Assembly: GCF_022832975.1 (NCBI RefSeq)
Contig: NZ_CP094846.1
Coordinates: 682,001 to 746,000, forward strand
Length of the DNA stretch: 64,000 nucleotides
Origin: Ornithobacterium rhinotracheale
GTDB lineage: Bacteria; Bacteroidota; Bacteroidia; Flavobacteriales; Weeksellaceae
Direction of reading: 5' to 3'
Of the stretch, positions 26,922 to 36,407 are shown piece by piece (the first letter of the stretch is position 1; the number at the start of each line of letters is the position of its first letter). A program made the translations under genes and the position numbers. The notes beneath the pieces are model-generated. The model was given only the letters and a program-made list of their open reading frames with translations. It searched no databases and was not told the origin of the DNA.

Positions 26922-28331
26922 ATGAAGCCAGAATACACCCCGCAGCAATGGGCGCGCATCAAGAAATTTTTGCCCTACATTATGGCAACGGCTATTTTTA
27001 TGCAAATGCTAGATGCCACGATTCTGAATACCGCTTTGCCTGCCATGGCAAAATCGCTCAATGTTTCGCCACTCAATATGCAATCTGCCATCATCAGTTA
27101 TGTAATTACATTGGCACTTTTTATCCCGATTAGTGGATATTTGGCAGATCGGTATGGGACTAAAAAGATTTTTATTTTGGCACTATTTATCTTTGGCGTA
27201 GGCTCGCTTATGTGTGCTTTAAGTTTCTCGTTGAAATTTCTGGTTTTGTCTCGAATTATCCAAGGTTTAGGCGGAGCTTTGATGACTCCCGTAGCGAGGC
27301 TTGCTCTTATGAAAACTTACGAAAAATCTGAGTTTGTGGCAGCTATGAATTTCGCTATTATCCCAGCCCTCATTGGTCCCATAGCAGGTCCGCTCGTTGG
27401 GGGGTATTTAGTGGATTATTTAAGTTGGCATTATATATTTTTAATCAATTTACCAATTGTAATCATTGGGATTTTACTTAGTTTAAAATTTATGCCACAA
27501 TTTTATGGCGATGACCCGCATTTAGATTTAAAGGGCTTTTTGTTGTTTGGTGCTTCCTCTGTATTATTGTCTGTTGCGTTAGAAGTTATAACCAACGAAA
27601 GTTTATTCATCTATGGCGTTATAATGCTAGTTTTGGGCTTAATGTTTTTGCCTATTTATTTTAGGCATGCCAAGAAGCGAGAATTTCCAATTTTCCCAAC
27701 ACATTTGTTCAAGGTAAGAACATTCAGAATTGGGCTTTTGGGCAATTTAGCCTGTCGATTAGGCATCAGTTCTTTGCCGCTGTTGGTGCCACTTTTAATG
27801 CAGATAGACTATCAACAATCTGCTGCCGTTTCTGGGTGGATCGTTGCGCCCATGGCATTTTCTTCTATGCTTGCCAAGCCTTTAGTCGTCCCGATTTTAA
27901 ACCGATTTGGCTATCGCAGAATTTTAATAGGAAATACCATAATCATAGGCTTATTAATTGCCTCGATTGCCATTCCGTCGAGAGGGGCGAGCATTTATGT
28001 ATTTATCCCGATTTTAATCGTTTTAGGATTTTTCAATTCGATACAATTCACGGCGATGAACTCCATTGCTATTGCCAATTTAAGGAATTACCAAACCAGC
28101 AGTGGGAATAGCTTGCTTTCAGTAAATCAGCAGATTGCTATTGGTTTTGGGATAGCGATAGGATTAGCTATTTTAAGATTTTTTCAGCATAATCCGTATT
28201 TCACACAATTCGGAATGCACGATGCGTTTAGATTCACATTTTTAAGTATTGGAGCAATTACAGTAGCTTCTACCTTGGTATTTGCTCGCTTAAATCCTAC
28301 AGATGGCAATAATCTTAAAACCAAAAAATAA
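26922..28331 (+). CDS. MFS multidrug exporter, MdtD/EmrB (DHA2) type
   Basis: A 469-aa inner-membrane proton antiporter with about 14 membrane segments. MLDATILNTALPAMAKSL (near residue 28) is the DHA2 motif D1, GYLADRYGTKK is motif A, and GPIAGPLVGGYLVDYLSWHYIF is the antiporter motif C region. Length and sequence resemble E. coli MdtD (471 aa). It would export drugs or metabolites; no substrate can be named. It stands alone, with its own promoter in a long intergenic gap, and has no neighbouring regulator or membrane-fusion protein. Confidence 0.88.
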   Translation: MKPEYTPQQWARIKKFLPYIMATAIFMQMLDATILNTALPAMAKSLNVSPLNMQSAIISYVITLALFIPISGYLADRYGTKKIFILALFIFGVGSLMCALSFSLKFLVLSRIIQGLGGALMTPVARLALMKTYEKSEFVAAMNFAIIPALIGPIAGPLVGGYLVDYLSWHYIFLINLPIVIIGILLSLKFMPQFYGDDPHLDLKGFLLFGASSVLLSVALEVITNESLFIYGVIMLVLGLMFLPIYFRHAKKREFPIFPTHLFKVRTFRIGLLGNLACRLGISSLPLLVPLLMQIDYQQSAAVSGWIVAPMAFSSMLAKPLVVPILNRFGYRRILIGNTIIIGLLIASIAIPSRGASIYVFIPILIVLGFFNSIQFTAMNSIAIANLRNYQTSSGNSLLSVNQQIAIGFGIAIGLAILRFFQHNPYFTQFGMHDAFRFTFLSIGAITVASTLVFARLNPTDGNNLKTKK

Positions 28332-28366
28332 TTGATATTTAATTTTTTAAGTTGAGTAGAAATCAA

Positions 28367-28374
28367 TATTTTTG
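28367..28374 (+). promoter_or_regulatory. -7 box of the C1 peptidase gene
   Basis: TATTTTTG fits TAnnTTTG and lies 21 bp before the ATG at 28396; a T-rich -33 is 19 bp upstream. Confidence 0.5.
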
Positions 28375-28395
28375 TATAAATGAAAAAGTAGAGTA

Positions 28396-29556
28396 ATGAA
28401 AAAAATATTTTTAAGCCTTTTGGTAGGTGTAAGCGTGAGTACATTTGCGCAAGAAGATTTAATCAATTCACTTAAGAACAACAAAAGTTCCATCAACGGA
28501 TTTGTGTTCACACCCGTAAAAGTGAACGATGCTACATCGGTTAAGAATCAAGGGAAAAGTGGAACTTGCTGGAGCTATTCGGGAAACTCATTTCTAGAGT
28601 CTGAAATGTTGAAGAAAGGCAGACCTGCTGTAGATTTGGCTGAAATTTTTACCGCAAGAAACACCTATATTGATAAAGCTAAAAACTATGTGCGCATGCA
28701 CGGACATTTGAACTGGGGAGATGGAGGAGAATTGCACGATGTCTTAAACGCCTACAGAAAGTATGGCGCACTTCCGCAAGAAGCGTATGATGGCTTAAAC
28801 GAAGGACAAAAGTTAAACGACTTTGGCGAAATGCAATCAGCACTCAAAGCTTATTTAGATGCCATTATTAAAAACAAAAAGCTTAGCAAAAACTGGCTAA
28901 ATGGGTTTACAGCTATTTTAGATGCATATTTAGGCAAAGTGCCAGAAAAATTCACATATAAAGGCAAAACATATACACCAAAAACTTTTGCTAAAGAAGT
29001 AGTGGGCTTGAATCCAAACGATTATATAGAAATGGTATCATTGAACGATGAACCAAAATACGAATATGTGTTTTTCCCAGTGCCAGATAACTGGAGTTTT
29101 GATTATGCTTACAACATCCCGATGGATGACATCACGAAAGTAATAGATTATGCTATCGAAAAAGGATACACCGTAGGCTGGGCAGCAGATGTTTCAGAAA
29201 AATATTTTAGCTGGTTGAATGGTGTAGCTTATGTGCCAACAAAAAATTACGAGGATATGTCTGCAAAAGAGCGCCAAAATATGTTTAGTGCACCACCAGC
29301 ACATGAGCGAGAAATCACTCCAGAAATGAGACAAGAGGCATTCGAAAACTATGAAACTACAGACGACCATGGAATGCATATCGTAGGTTTGGCCAAAGAT
29401 CAAAACGGAAATGAATATTATATCGTAAAAAATTCATGGGGATTGAGCAATGATTACCAAGGCTACCTTTATGTAAGTAAAAACTATGTAAAATATAAAA
29501 CAACTGCTATTATGGTAAATAAAGCAGGTATTCCAAAATCAATTTTAAAAAAATAA
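28396..29556 (+). CDS. Secreted C1-family cysteine peptidase (aminopeptidase C/bleomycin hydrolase type)
   Basis: A 386-aa papain-fold peptidase with a signal peptide (cleavage after STFAQ). The catalytic Cys58 lies in NQGKSGTCWSYS, His328 in DHGMHIVGL and Asn346 in IVKNSWG. The insertions between Cys and His match the PepC/bleomycin hydrolase group, which act as aminopeptidases, but export through a signal peptide is a Bacteroidota feature. It probably trims peptides in the periplasm, along with the DPP11- and PtpA-like enzymes of this window. Monocistronic, with its own promoter and terminator. Confidence 0.9.
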   Translation: MKKIFLSLLVGVSVSTFAQEDLINSLKNNKSSINGFVFTPVKVNDATSVKNQGKSGTCWSYSGNSFLESEMLKKGRPAVDLAEIFTARNTYIDKAKNYVRMHGHLNWGDGGELHDVLNAYRKYGALPQEAYDGLNEGQKLNDFGEMQSALKAYLDAIIKNKKLSKNWLNGFTAILDAYLGKVPEKFTYKGKTYTPKTFAKEVVGLNPNDYIEMVSLNDEPKYEYVFFPVPDNWSFDYAYNIPMDDITKVIDYAIEKGYTVGWAADVSEKYFSWLNGVAYVPTKNYEDMSAKERQNMFSAPPAHEREITPEMRQEAFENYETTDDHGMHIVGLAKDQNGNEYYIVKNSWGLSNDYQGYLYVSKNYVKYKTTAIMVNKAGIPKSILKK

Positions 29557-29590
29557 TATTTTGCTTAATTGTAAAATATAGAAAATCTAT

Positions 29591-29630
29591 CAAAAGCCCT
29601 TTTTCAGCCATTGAGAAAGGGCTTTTGTTT
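29591..29630 (+). terminator. Terminator after the C1 peptidase gene
   Basis: Perfect 12-bp arms CAAAAGCCCTTT (29591-29602) and AAAGGGCTTTTG (29616-29627), extendable inward, then T residues. Confidence 0.85.
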
Positions 29631-29699
29631 ACTACCTGTTAAAAACAAAAAACGATAATTTTAGGTAGCAATGAAAATTTAAACTACCTTTACCCACCT

Positions 29700-31079
29700 A
29701 TGGATGAAGATTTTTTCTGCAGCGAGCTCGTGCAAAAATTTGAGCAAATGATTGAAGATAAGGAGAGTCTATATTTCGATTCAGATGAATTGGTAGAGAT
29801 TATAGAACACTATCTTTCAATCAGAGATATGGAATATGCCCAAAATGCTATTGAGTTTGCCAAGGAAATACACCCAGCTAATCTCAATATCTTAATTAAG
29901 GAATTTGATTTTAGCATTGAAAATAATCAAATTAGAAAAGCGGAACGCCAGATGATTGAGCTAGAATCAATGGCAAGTGGTGATATCGATTATATAATTG
30001 CATGTGCTAAGTTTTATGCTGTGAAAAATGATTCATACAAAGCCATTGATTTATATCAACAAGCCTTGCAGCGAGCAGATGATGAGGAAACAAAGATATT
30101 CCTTTTACACAATTTAGGCAATGAGTACCTAAATATAGACAATTGTGTGCGTGCGTTTCATTATTTCAAAAGCATATTATCCATCGATTGCCAAGATGAG
30201 GAAGCTTTTATTTCATGTGTAGATTGCTATGATGAGATGGGAAAAATTCACGAAAGTTTAGAATTTATTGAGCAATATCTAGACAAAGACCCGTATTCAG
30301 AATGTGCCTGGATTGAGCTAGGGAGAAAGCATCTTTTAATCGAGAATTATCCCGAAGCACTCAATGCCTTTGATTTTGCCATAGCCATAAATCCAAAAAG
30401 CATAAATTCGTTAATGTTGAAAGCTTATACCTTAGAGCTTTTGGATAAATATGAAGAAGCCATCGAAGTGTATCAAGAAGCCTCTGTTTTAGAATATACT
30501 ACGGCTACTACTTTTATGAAAATAGGGCAAGCTTATTTAAATTTAGGAAAGAAAGAAAAAGCACTCGATGCATTTCATACAGCAATTCATGAAGATCCGC
30601 AATTGGATAAAGCATGGTATGAAATAGCATTAATCTACGAAGATTTAGGGCTTTACCAAAAAGCACTTCAATACATTAGCCGTGCCATAGAGCTAGAGGA
30701 TAATAATGTGAGTTATCACAAACGAAAAGCCTATTATCTTGTGCAAATGGGTAATTTGCAATCAGCAGAGATTTGTTATCAAACGATTTTAAAATTAGAA
30801 GGGCATAAATTCATCAATTGGCACGCCTACGCTGAATTACAAGTGCTCTTGGGCGATTGCAAGGCAGCGATAGAGACCATTCATGCAGCGTCCAAAAAAT
30901 TCAATCAACCAGAATTGTTGTACCAATTAAGCCATTGCTATTTCAATTTAGATAATACGGCAAAGGGCATTCAATATTTAAAAAAGGCACAGCAAGTGGC
31001 CCCAGAGCTTTTGCCCAAAATGATTGAAAAATATCCGATTTTAAAGGATTTTCTCAAAATTATTTCTGCATTAGATTAA
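29700..31079 (+). CDS. Tetratricopeptide-repeat protein
   Basis: A 459-aa soluble protein made almost entirely of TPR-like helix pairs. Clear repeats include SECAWIELGRKHLLIENYPEALNAF (near 200), TTATTFMKIGQAYLNLGKKEKAL and DKAWYEIALIYEDLGLYQKAL (near 305). There is no signal peptide; an acidic N-terminus (MDEDFFCSELVQ) is typical of cytoplasmic Flavobacteriia TPR proteins. TPRs mediate protein-protein contacts; the partner is unknown. It stands between two unrelated genes. Confidence 0.85.
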   Translation: MDEDFFCSELVQKFEQMIEDKESLYFDSDELVEIIEHYLSIRDMEYAQNAIEFAKEIHPANLNILIKEFDFSIENNQIRKAERQMIELESMASGDIDYIIACAKFYAVKNDSYKAIDLYQQALQRADDEETKIFLLHNLGNEYLNIDNCVRAFHYFKSILSIDCQDEEAFISCVDCYDEMGKIHESLEFIEQYLDKDPYSECAWIELGRKHLLIENYPEALNAFDFAIAINPKSINSLMLKAYTLELLDKYEEAIEVYQEASVLEYTTATTFMKIGQAYLNLGKKEKALDAFHTAIHEDPQLDKAWYEIALIYEDLGLYQKALQYISRAIELEDNNVSYHKRKAYYLVQMGNLQSAEICYQTILKLEGHKFINWHAYAELQVLLGDCKAAIETIHAASKKFNQPELLYQLSHCYFNLDNTAKGIQYLKKAQQVAPELLPKMIEKYPILKDFLKIISALD

Positions 31080-31126
31080 ATTACAATTACTTAAAAATCA
31101 AAGCCAATTATTTAACGATGAGGTAA

Positions 31127-31154
31127 CACAAAAAGTGCCATTTTTGCACTTGTG
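31127..31154 (+). promoter_or_regulatory. Hairpin with near -7 box just before the metallophosphoesterase start
   Basis: AGTGC (31134-31138) pairs with GCACT (31146-31150) and CACA (31127-31130) with TGTG (31151-31154). The loop region CATTTTTG (31139-31146) is one base off TAnnTTTG. If used, transcripts would begin close to the ATG at 31155. Confidence 0.4.
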
Positions 31155-31778
31155 ATGAGTTACTTTATCATTGGAGACATACACGGGTGCTACTACGCAC
31201 TAGAGGAAATGCTTGCGCACTGGAATCCAGCAAAAGAAAAATTGATTTTGCTTGGCGATTTGGTGCACAAGGGCAAGCATTCTTATGCCGTGCTCGAAAA
31301 AGTGATTCAATTACAGAAAAAATACCCCGAAAATGTAATTGTGCTTAAAGGCAACAACGACGAAATCTTTCAGCGACGCTACGAAGAAAACATCACGCTT
31401 TCAGATAAACAAAAATTTGAAACCTATAATTTAAACTATGTTTCTGTATTGCAGTGGCTCGATGAGTTGCCACATTTTTACGAAGATACCAAAATTTTTG
31501 CGAGCCATGCAGGATTTCCTTCCAATGAACCCGAGGAGAATGTAGAAGAAATCGATTTTCTATTTCATAAAGGCGAACTCAAAAAACTTAAAAAAACGCA
31601 ATTTTTGGGGCATGTAGTGGTACAGGAACCTACCTATGTAAAAGATAAAAAAGCGTGGTATTTGGATACGGGTGCTGGCTGGGGGAAATCGCTTACAGGA
31701 ATAAAACTTAGCAAAAAAGCAAAAGTGAATCAAATCATTAGCATTTCGGTAACTAAAAAAGATTTTTGTTTACAATAA
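31155..31778 (+). CDS. Metallophosphoesterase (PrpA/ApaH-like)
   Basis: A 207-aa calcineurin-type phosphoesterase with the metal-binding motifs GDIHGC (near residue 7), GDLVHKG (near 34), GNND (near 64) and a later ASHAG (near 116). These place it in the group of small protein-phosphatase/diadenosine-tetraphosphatase-like enzymes. The substrate cannot be told. The ATG at 31155 is chosen; a GTG directly before it would add only one residue. The downstream AcpH-like gene follows 38 bp later on the same strand. Confidence 0.82.
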   Translation: MSYFIIGDIHGCYYALEEMLAHWNPAKEKLILLGDLVHKGKHSYAVLEKVIQLQKKYPENVIVLKGNNDEIFQRRYEENITLSDKQKFETYNLNYVSVLQWLDELPHFYEDTKIFASHAGFPSNEPEENVEEIDFLFHKGELKKLKKTQFLGHVVVQEPTYVKDKKAWYLDTGAGWGKSLTGIKLSKKAKVNQIISISVTKKDFCLQ

Positions 31779-31816
31779 GATTGGTAAAAAATTTGTATCT
31801 TGTATCATCATAAGAT

Positions 31817-32404
31817 ATGAATTTAGTAGCGCATCAATTATTATCATTTAATATCCCTGAAATTCAAGTGGGAAATCACTTGGGCGAGGTTGTGAAAGGG
31901 AGAGATTTTTCCCAATACCCTCCCTTAATACAAAAGGGAATACAATTGCATAGACATATAGATTCTTTTACCGATTCGCATCCTATCGTGAGGCGTAGCT
32001 GTGCCCGCCTTCATAATGATTACGGGAAATATGCCCCCATTATCGTAGATATATTTTATGATTATTTCTTAATCAAAAATTGGGGGAAATTCTGCAAAAA
32101 AGATTTTAATACTTTTAGAAAAGAATGCTACAAAATACTTTTGGCATACAAGGAATTGTACCCCAATTCATTACGAAAAACAACGGAGCTCATGGCAAAG
32201 CGGGATTGGTTCTATCAGTATTCAATCATGGAGGGAATAGAATTAACTTTGAATAAATTGGGGCAACACACACGATTTCAGAACAACATGCACATGGCAG
32301 TAAAATCGCTCTATGTAGACGAGGCACTTTTTAACGAAGATTTTTTAGCATTTTACCCCGAATTAGAGCAATCCTGCCGCGAATTTTTAGAGCTTTCAGC
32401 TTAG
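31817..32404 (+). CDS. ACP phosphodiesterase-like protein
   Basis: A 195-aa protein of the AcpH family (acyl-carrier-protein phosphodiesterase, which removes 4'-phosphopantetheine from ACP). Family features include the N-terminal MNLVAHQLLS, GNHLGEVVKG, GIQLHRHIDSFTDSHP (near residue 42) with its histidine/aspartate cluster, and VDIFYDYFL. Length matches E. coli AcpH (193 aa). It is all-helical and cytoplasmic. It sits between a metallophosphoesterase and recG; no functional link is evident. Confidence 0.82.
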   Translation: MNLVAHQLLSFNIPEIQVGNHLGEVVKGRDFSQYPPLIQKGIQLHRHIDSFTDSHPIVRRSCARLHNDYGKYAPIIVDIFYDYFLIKNWGKFCKKDFNTFRKECYKILLAYKELYPNSLRKTTELMAKRDWFYQYSIMEGIELTLNKLGQHTRFQNNMHMAVKSLYVDEALFNEDFLAFYPELEQSCREFLELSA

Positions 32405-32426
32405 AAAAATTACTTATATTTGTAAG

Positions 32427-34532
32427 GTGAGCAATCCAATCTTAACTCCCATAGACTATTTAAACGGGCTGGGTCCGCAACGAGCTGAGGTGCTAAAATC
32501 TGAGCTCCAGCTCTTTAATTGTCGGGATTTATTGTATCACTTTCCGTTTCGTTACATCGACAAAACTAAATTTTACACTTTAAAAGAAATTACCAATTTT
32601 TCGTCTGAAATTCAGATTAAAGGCACAATCATCAATATGCAAGAAGTGGGCGAGGGGCGAAAAAAACGCATTCACGCTACTTTTCAAGACGAAACGGGGC
32701 AAGCCGATTTAGTTTGGTTTAAATATTCGCCATGGCTTAAGAAAAAAATCTCGGATTTAATCGCAAAGCCTATCGTAATTTTTGGTAAGCCAAATCTTTT
32801 TCAAAACCGAATCAGTTTCACGCACCCAGAAATGGAAACCGAGACGGCGCATCAAGCCGAAGGCAAAGGACTCGAGCCCGTGTATTCTACCACCGAAAAA
32901 ATACAAAAAAAAGGAATTACGCCCCGCATTTGGCGTGGCATGATGGCGCAAGTTTTAGAAATGGTAAATCCCTACATTCGGGAAAATTTATCCAGCGAAA
33001 TCAAACGAAAATATGATTTAATCGATAGAAACAAAGCCTTTTACCAAATTCATTTTCCCAAAAATGCAGAAGAGCTGAATCAAGCCCAAAAAAGATTAAA
33101 ATTTGAGGAATTTTATTTTCTGCACCTTTCGTTGCAAATGCAAAAAGCCATAGGCAAAAAGAAATTCAAATCGCAGCCATTTTCTTCTGTGGGCGATTAT
33201 TTCAACGATTTTTATCATCATCATTTAGGCTTTGAATTGACCAATGCCCAAAAGCGTGTGATACGAGAAATCCGTTCGGATATGGCAAAATCTAGCCAAA
33301 TGAATCGCTTGTTGCAAGGCGATGTGGGGAGTGGAAAAACCATCGTGGCGTTTATGTCGATGCTCATCGCTGCCGACAATGGATTTCAATCGTTATTGAT
33401 GGCGCCGACCGAGATTTTGGCACAGCAGCATTATTATGGCTTAAAGCAAGAGGCTGATAAGTTGGGGCTGCAAATTGCCCTGCTCACAGGAAGCACCAAA
33501 ACCGCTGAGCGCCGTGAAATTCACCAAAAATTGGAAGACGGGAGCCTAAACTTCCTAGTGGGAACTCACGCCTTGATTGAGGATAAAGTGAAGTTTAAGA
33601 ACTTAGGCTTTGCTATTATAGATGAGCAGCACCGCTTTGGGGTAGCACAACGAGCCAAGCTTTTTAGCAAAGGAGCTATGCCTCCGCATATGCTGATTAT
33701 GACGGCAACACCGATTCCGCGAACGCTGGCAATGACGCTCTACGGAGATTTAGATATTTCAATTATTGATGAATTACCTGCAGGTAGAAAACCGATTCAG
33801 ACGCACCATATGCTCGAAAAAGATCGTTTAAAATTGCTCGGATTTATGCGCCGAGAAATCCAAAAAGGTAGGCAGATTTATATTGTGTATCCGCTGATTG
33901 AGGAATCGCAACAATTAGACTATAAGGCGCTGATGGACGGCTACGACTACATTGCTACTGAGTTTCCATATCCCGATTTTGCCATTAGCATCGTGCATGG
34001 GCAAATGAAACCGGCCGACAAAGATTATGAAATGCAACGCTTTGCCAAAGGTGAAACCGATATCATGGTGGCAACGACGGTGATAGAGGTGGGGGTGAAT
34101 GTGCCCAACGCCAGCGTGATGATTATCGAAAGTGCCGAGAAATTCGGATTATCTCAATTGCACCAATTGCGCGGTAGAGTAGGGCGAGGGGGCGAGCAGA
34201 GTTATTGTATTTTGATGACGAAAGATAAGCTCAACGAAACGGCGTATAAACGAATCCAAACCATGTGCCAGTCTACCGATGGATTTAGAATTGCCGAAGT
34301 GGATTTAGAGTTGCGAGGTCCTGGAAATGTGATGGGAACACAACAAAGTGGTATTTTAAATCTAAAGATTGCAGATTTAAAAATGGATAAAACCATATTT
34401 CAAGCAGCTAGAAAAGCCGTGGAAGATACCTTGGAGGAGGATTTTGACCTCTCGATGACAAAGAATGCAAACATTCTTCATTTTTTTAATCTTTATCACA
34501 AAAAGAAAATCGGCTGGGCTAATGTGGGCTAA
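32427..34532 (+). CDS. recG: ATP-dependent DNA helicase RecG
   Basis: RecG (701 aa) remodels stalled replication forks and Holliday junctions. The wedge/OB domain occupies residues ~60-160. Helicase motif I is GDVGSGKTIVA (near 300), the DExH box is DEQHRFG (near 395), and motif VI is QLRGRVGRG (near 582). The start is GTG at 32427. TATATTTG (32415-32422), a -7 box, ends only 4 bp upstream, so the message may have almost no leader. The N-terminal TPIDYLNGLGPQRAEVL is the normal RecG beginning, so a later start is unlikely. Confidence 0.96.
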   Translation: MSNPILTPIDYLNGLGPQRAEVLKSELQLFNCRDLLYHFPFRYIDKTKFYTLKEITNFSSEIQIKGTIINMQEVGEGRKKRIHATFQDETGQADLVWFKYSPWLKKKISDLIAKPIVIFGKPNLFQNRISFTHPEMETETAHQAEGKGLEPVYSTTEKIQKKGITPRIWRGMMAQVLEMVNPYIRENLSSEIKRKYDLIDRNKAFYQIHFPKNAEELNQAQKRLKFEEFYFLHLSLQMQKAIGKKKFKSQPFSSVGDYFNDFYHHHLGFELTNAQKRVIREIRSDMAKSSQMNRLLQGDVGSGKTIVAFMSMLIAADNGFQSLLMAPTEILAQQHYYGLKQEADKLGLQIALLTGSTKTAERREIHQKLEDGSLNFLVGTHALIEDKVKFKNLGFAIIDEQHRFGVAQRAKLFSKGAMPPHMLIMTATPIPRTLAMTLYGDLDISIIDELPAGRKPIQTHHMLEKDRLKLLGFMRREIQKGRQIYIVYPLIEESQQLDYKALMDGYDYIATEFPYPDFAISIVHGQMKPADKDYEMQRFAKGETDIMVATTVIEVGVNVPNASVMIIESAEKFGLSQLHQLRGRVGRGGEQSYCILMTKDKLNETAYKRIQTMCQSTDGFRIAEVDLELRGPGNVMGTQQSGILNLKIADLKMDKTIFQAARKAVEDTLEEDFDLSMTKNANILHFFNLYHKKKIGWANVG

Positions 34533-34561
34533 AAAAATTTTAATTCCTGAAATAAAAATTT

Positions 34562-35182
34562 ATGAAACATAAAATAATCGCAGTATTTTTGTTACTGAGC
34601 GTAGCAATTAGCTGCCAAACGAATAATAAACCTAAAACTATGAGTACAAATTTAGAAACAGCAACTTTAGCAGGCGGGTGCTTCTGGTGCTTGGAAGCCG
34701 CTTACGACCGATTAAAAGGGGTAGAAAATGTACAATCTGGATTTGCTAATGGGCACACCGAAAATCCGAGCTACAAGGAAGTGTGCACGGGCGAAACGGG
34801 ACATGCCGAGGTGGTGCGAATTACTTATGATCCGAGCCAGATTGATTTCAAAACCTTGTTAGAAGTTTTTTGGGTTTTGCACGATCCTACTCAGCTTAAC
34901 CGACAAGGCGAAGACATCGGAACGCAGTACCGTTCAGGGATTTTCTATGAAAACGAAAAGCAAAAAACAGAAGCCGAGGAATCGATGAGAAATTCAATCG
35001 CACGCGGGGATTATGACAAGCCATATGTAACTATTATAGAGCCTCTGAAAGCCTTTTACCCTGCCGAGGATTACCACACCGATTATTTTGAATTGCACCA
35101 AACGCAACCCTATTGCAGCGCGGTGATTGCTCCCAAAATGCAGAAATTTCAGGCTAAATTCAAAGAGCTTTTAAAAGATTAA
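34562..35182 (+). CDS. msrA: Peptide-methionine (S)-S-oxide reductase, lipoprotein
   Basis: MsrA reduces methionine-S-sulfoxide in proteins. The 206-aa product has a lipoprotein signal with Cys18 followed by a short polar linker, so it is anchored in the envelope rather than cytoplasmic. The catalytic Cys40 lies in AGGCFWCLEAAYD. GHAEVVRITYDP and HDPTQLNRQGEDIGTQYRS are the other family blocks. No MsrB domain is fused. It would repair oxidised periplasmic or surface proteins, useful against host oxidants. A terminator follows. Confidence 0.95.
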   Translation: MKHKIIAVFLLLSVAISCQTNNKPKTMSTNLETATLAGGCFWCLEAAYDRLKGVENVQSGFANGHTENPSYKEVCTGETGHAEVVRITYDPSQIDFKTLLEVFWVLHDPTQLNRQGEDIGTQYRSGIFYENEKQKTEAEESMRNSIARGDYDKPYVTIIEPLKAFYPAEDYHTDYFELHQTQPYCSAVIAPKMQKFQAKFKELLKD

Positions 35183-35194
35183 AATTATTATAAG

Positions 35195-35225
35195 AGAGAT
35201 TGTTCAAAAGGCAATCTCTTTTTTT
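35195..35225 (+). terminator. Terminator after msrA
   Basis: Perfect 8-bp arms AGAGATTG (35195-35202) and CAATCTCT (35212-35219), then seven T. Confidence 0.8.
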
Positions 35226-35280
35226 ATGTAAAGATATTAGCGTTTAATTTTTATATTTACGATATATTAAATCGTTAGAG

Positions 35281-35808
35281 ATGTTTTCATTGTTCAAGTT
35301 TTTGATAGTTTTATTTATTTCAATATTGCTACTTGTCGTTTGGCTAATTACTCAAAAGAAAATTTATATAAAGATTTTATCTTATTTTTACTTATTCTTG
35401 GCTTTGATGATTGCAATTGCTTGGATTGTAAATGCTTTTACAAAACCAATCAATTTAAAAAAAGAAGATTATTATGGAGAATATATTATAAAAAAGGATT
35501 TTTTCAAGGGGAAACAAGCAGATTGGCAGTACAATCATTATAGATTTGAGATTAAGAGAAATGATTCGATTTATTTTTACATTACCGAAAACGAAAAGAT
35601 TTTGAAAACCTTGAGAGGTAAAATTTCAACGGTAAAACCATTTAACTCAGAAAGACTTGTAATTAAAATAGATTCTTCCAATTTCCATATTTTAGAAGAC
35701 AATCCTACAATTTTCAGAAATCCAAAGGGATTTTATTTAGTTTTTAGATCCTCTAAATATTACAATGTGTTTTTTGAAAAAGGAAAATGGACTTCTTTAA
35801 ATAAATAA
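35281..35808 (+). CDS. Membrane protein of unknown function
   Basis: A 175-aa protein, not recognised. Two hydrophobic segments (residues ~3-23 and ~31-53) are followed by a charged beta-rich domain (~60-175), likely exposed in the periplasm. Aromatic and lysine content is high. Base composition is very AT-rich. It lies alone after the msrA terminator. No catalytic motif is visible. Confidence 0.65.
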   Translation: MFSLFKFLIVLFISILLLVVWLITQKKIYIKILSYFYLFLALMIAIAWIVNAFTKPINLKKEDYYGEYIIKKDFFKGKQADWQYNHYRFEIKRNDSIYFYITENEKILKTLRGKISTVKPFNSERLVIKIDSSNFHILEDNPTIFRNPKGFYLVFRSSKYYNVFFEKGKWTSLNK

Positions 35809-35879
35809 TATGCAGAGATGAGAATTTAAATGTGAAGCAAAGTATTAAAAAAATAGAAAAAATATAATTTTTTAAATCT

Positions 35880-36329
35880 ATGCAAGTGAGTAGAAATATA
35901 TTAGCCTTGGGCTTAGCCTTTTTAATCGTATTGGGAAATGCGATTTTTGGGTATTTTTTTGCGCCAGACGAAATTACGATAACGCCTTTAATTGTTTCGC
36001 TCACGGCATTGCTTGTGTGTTTCGGGACTAAAAATTTAAGCTTTATTTACATTGCCGTTTGGACATATATTTTTTTAGGGCTAAATGATATTTTAATTAA
36101 ACTCTTCGGGGGAGGTATGCATGATGGTTTAGGGCAATCTTTAATCAATACATCGTCATGGATTGGTTTAATGCTTGTGCTTATTATTTTGATTTTTAAA
36201 CTTATTAAATCCAAAAGCAATGAAAGCCAATCAGAGAGAATCAAAGCATTTGCATTATTTGTAATTTTGATAATTGTACATTTTGTATTATTCCTAAATT
36301 TAGGACAAGGTAGATGTTGTAATTGCTAA
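35880..36329 (+). CDS. Small multi-pass membrane protein of unknown function
   Basis: A 149-aa protein with about four to five hydrophobic segments (residues ~5-27, 35-60, 64-75, 90-107, 120-140). It ends in a cysteine cluster, GRCCNC, that could bind metal or be lipid-modified, though this is speculation. It is not recognised as any family. It lies 71 bp after the preceding unknown membrane gene and converges on the PtpA-like gene, sharing a hairpin terminator. Confidence 0.6.
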   Translation: MQVSRNILALGLAFLIVLGNAIFGYFFAPDEITITPLIVSLTALLVCFGTKNLSFIYIAVWTYIFLGLNDILIKLFGGGMHDGLGQSLINTSSWIGLMLVLIILIFKLIKSKSNESQSERIKAFALFVILIIVHFVLFLNLGQGRCCNC

Positions 36330-36350
36330 AATAGAAATGAGAATGATGGA

Positions 36351-36385
36351 AAAAAGCCTGCAAAATTTGAATTTTACAGGCTTTT
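36351..36385. terminator. Bidirectional terminator between convergent genes
   Basis: Arms AAAAAGCCTG (36351-36360) and CAGGCTTTTT (36376-36385), with AAAAT/ATTTT inside. The A/T runs on both sides suit both the plus-strand membrane gene and the minus-strand peptidase. Confidence 0.85.
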
Positions 36386-36407
36386 TCATTCTATTTTAAA
36401 AATCAAA

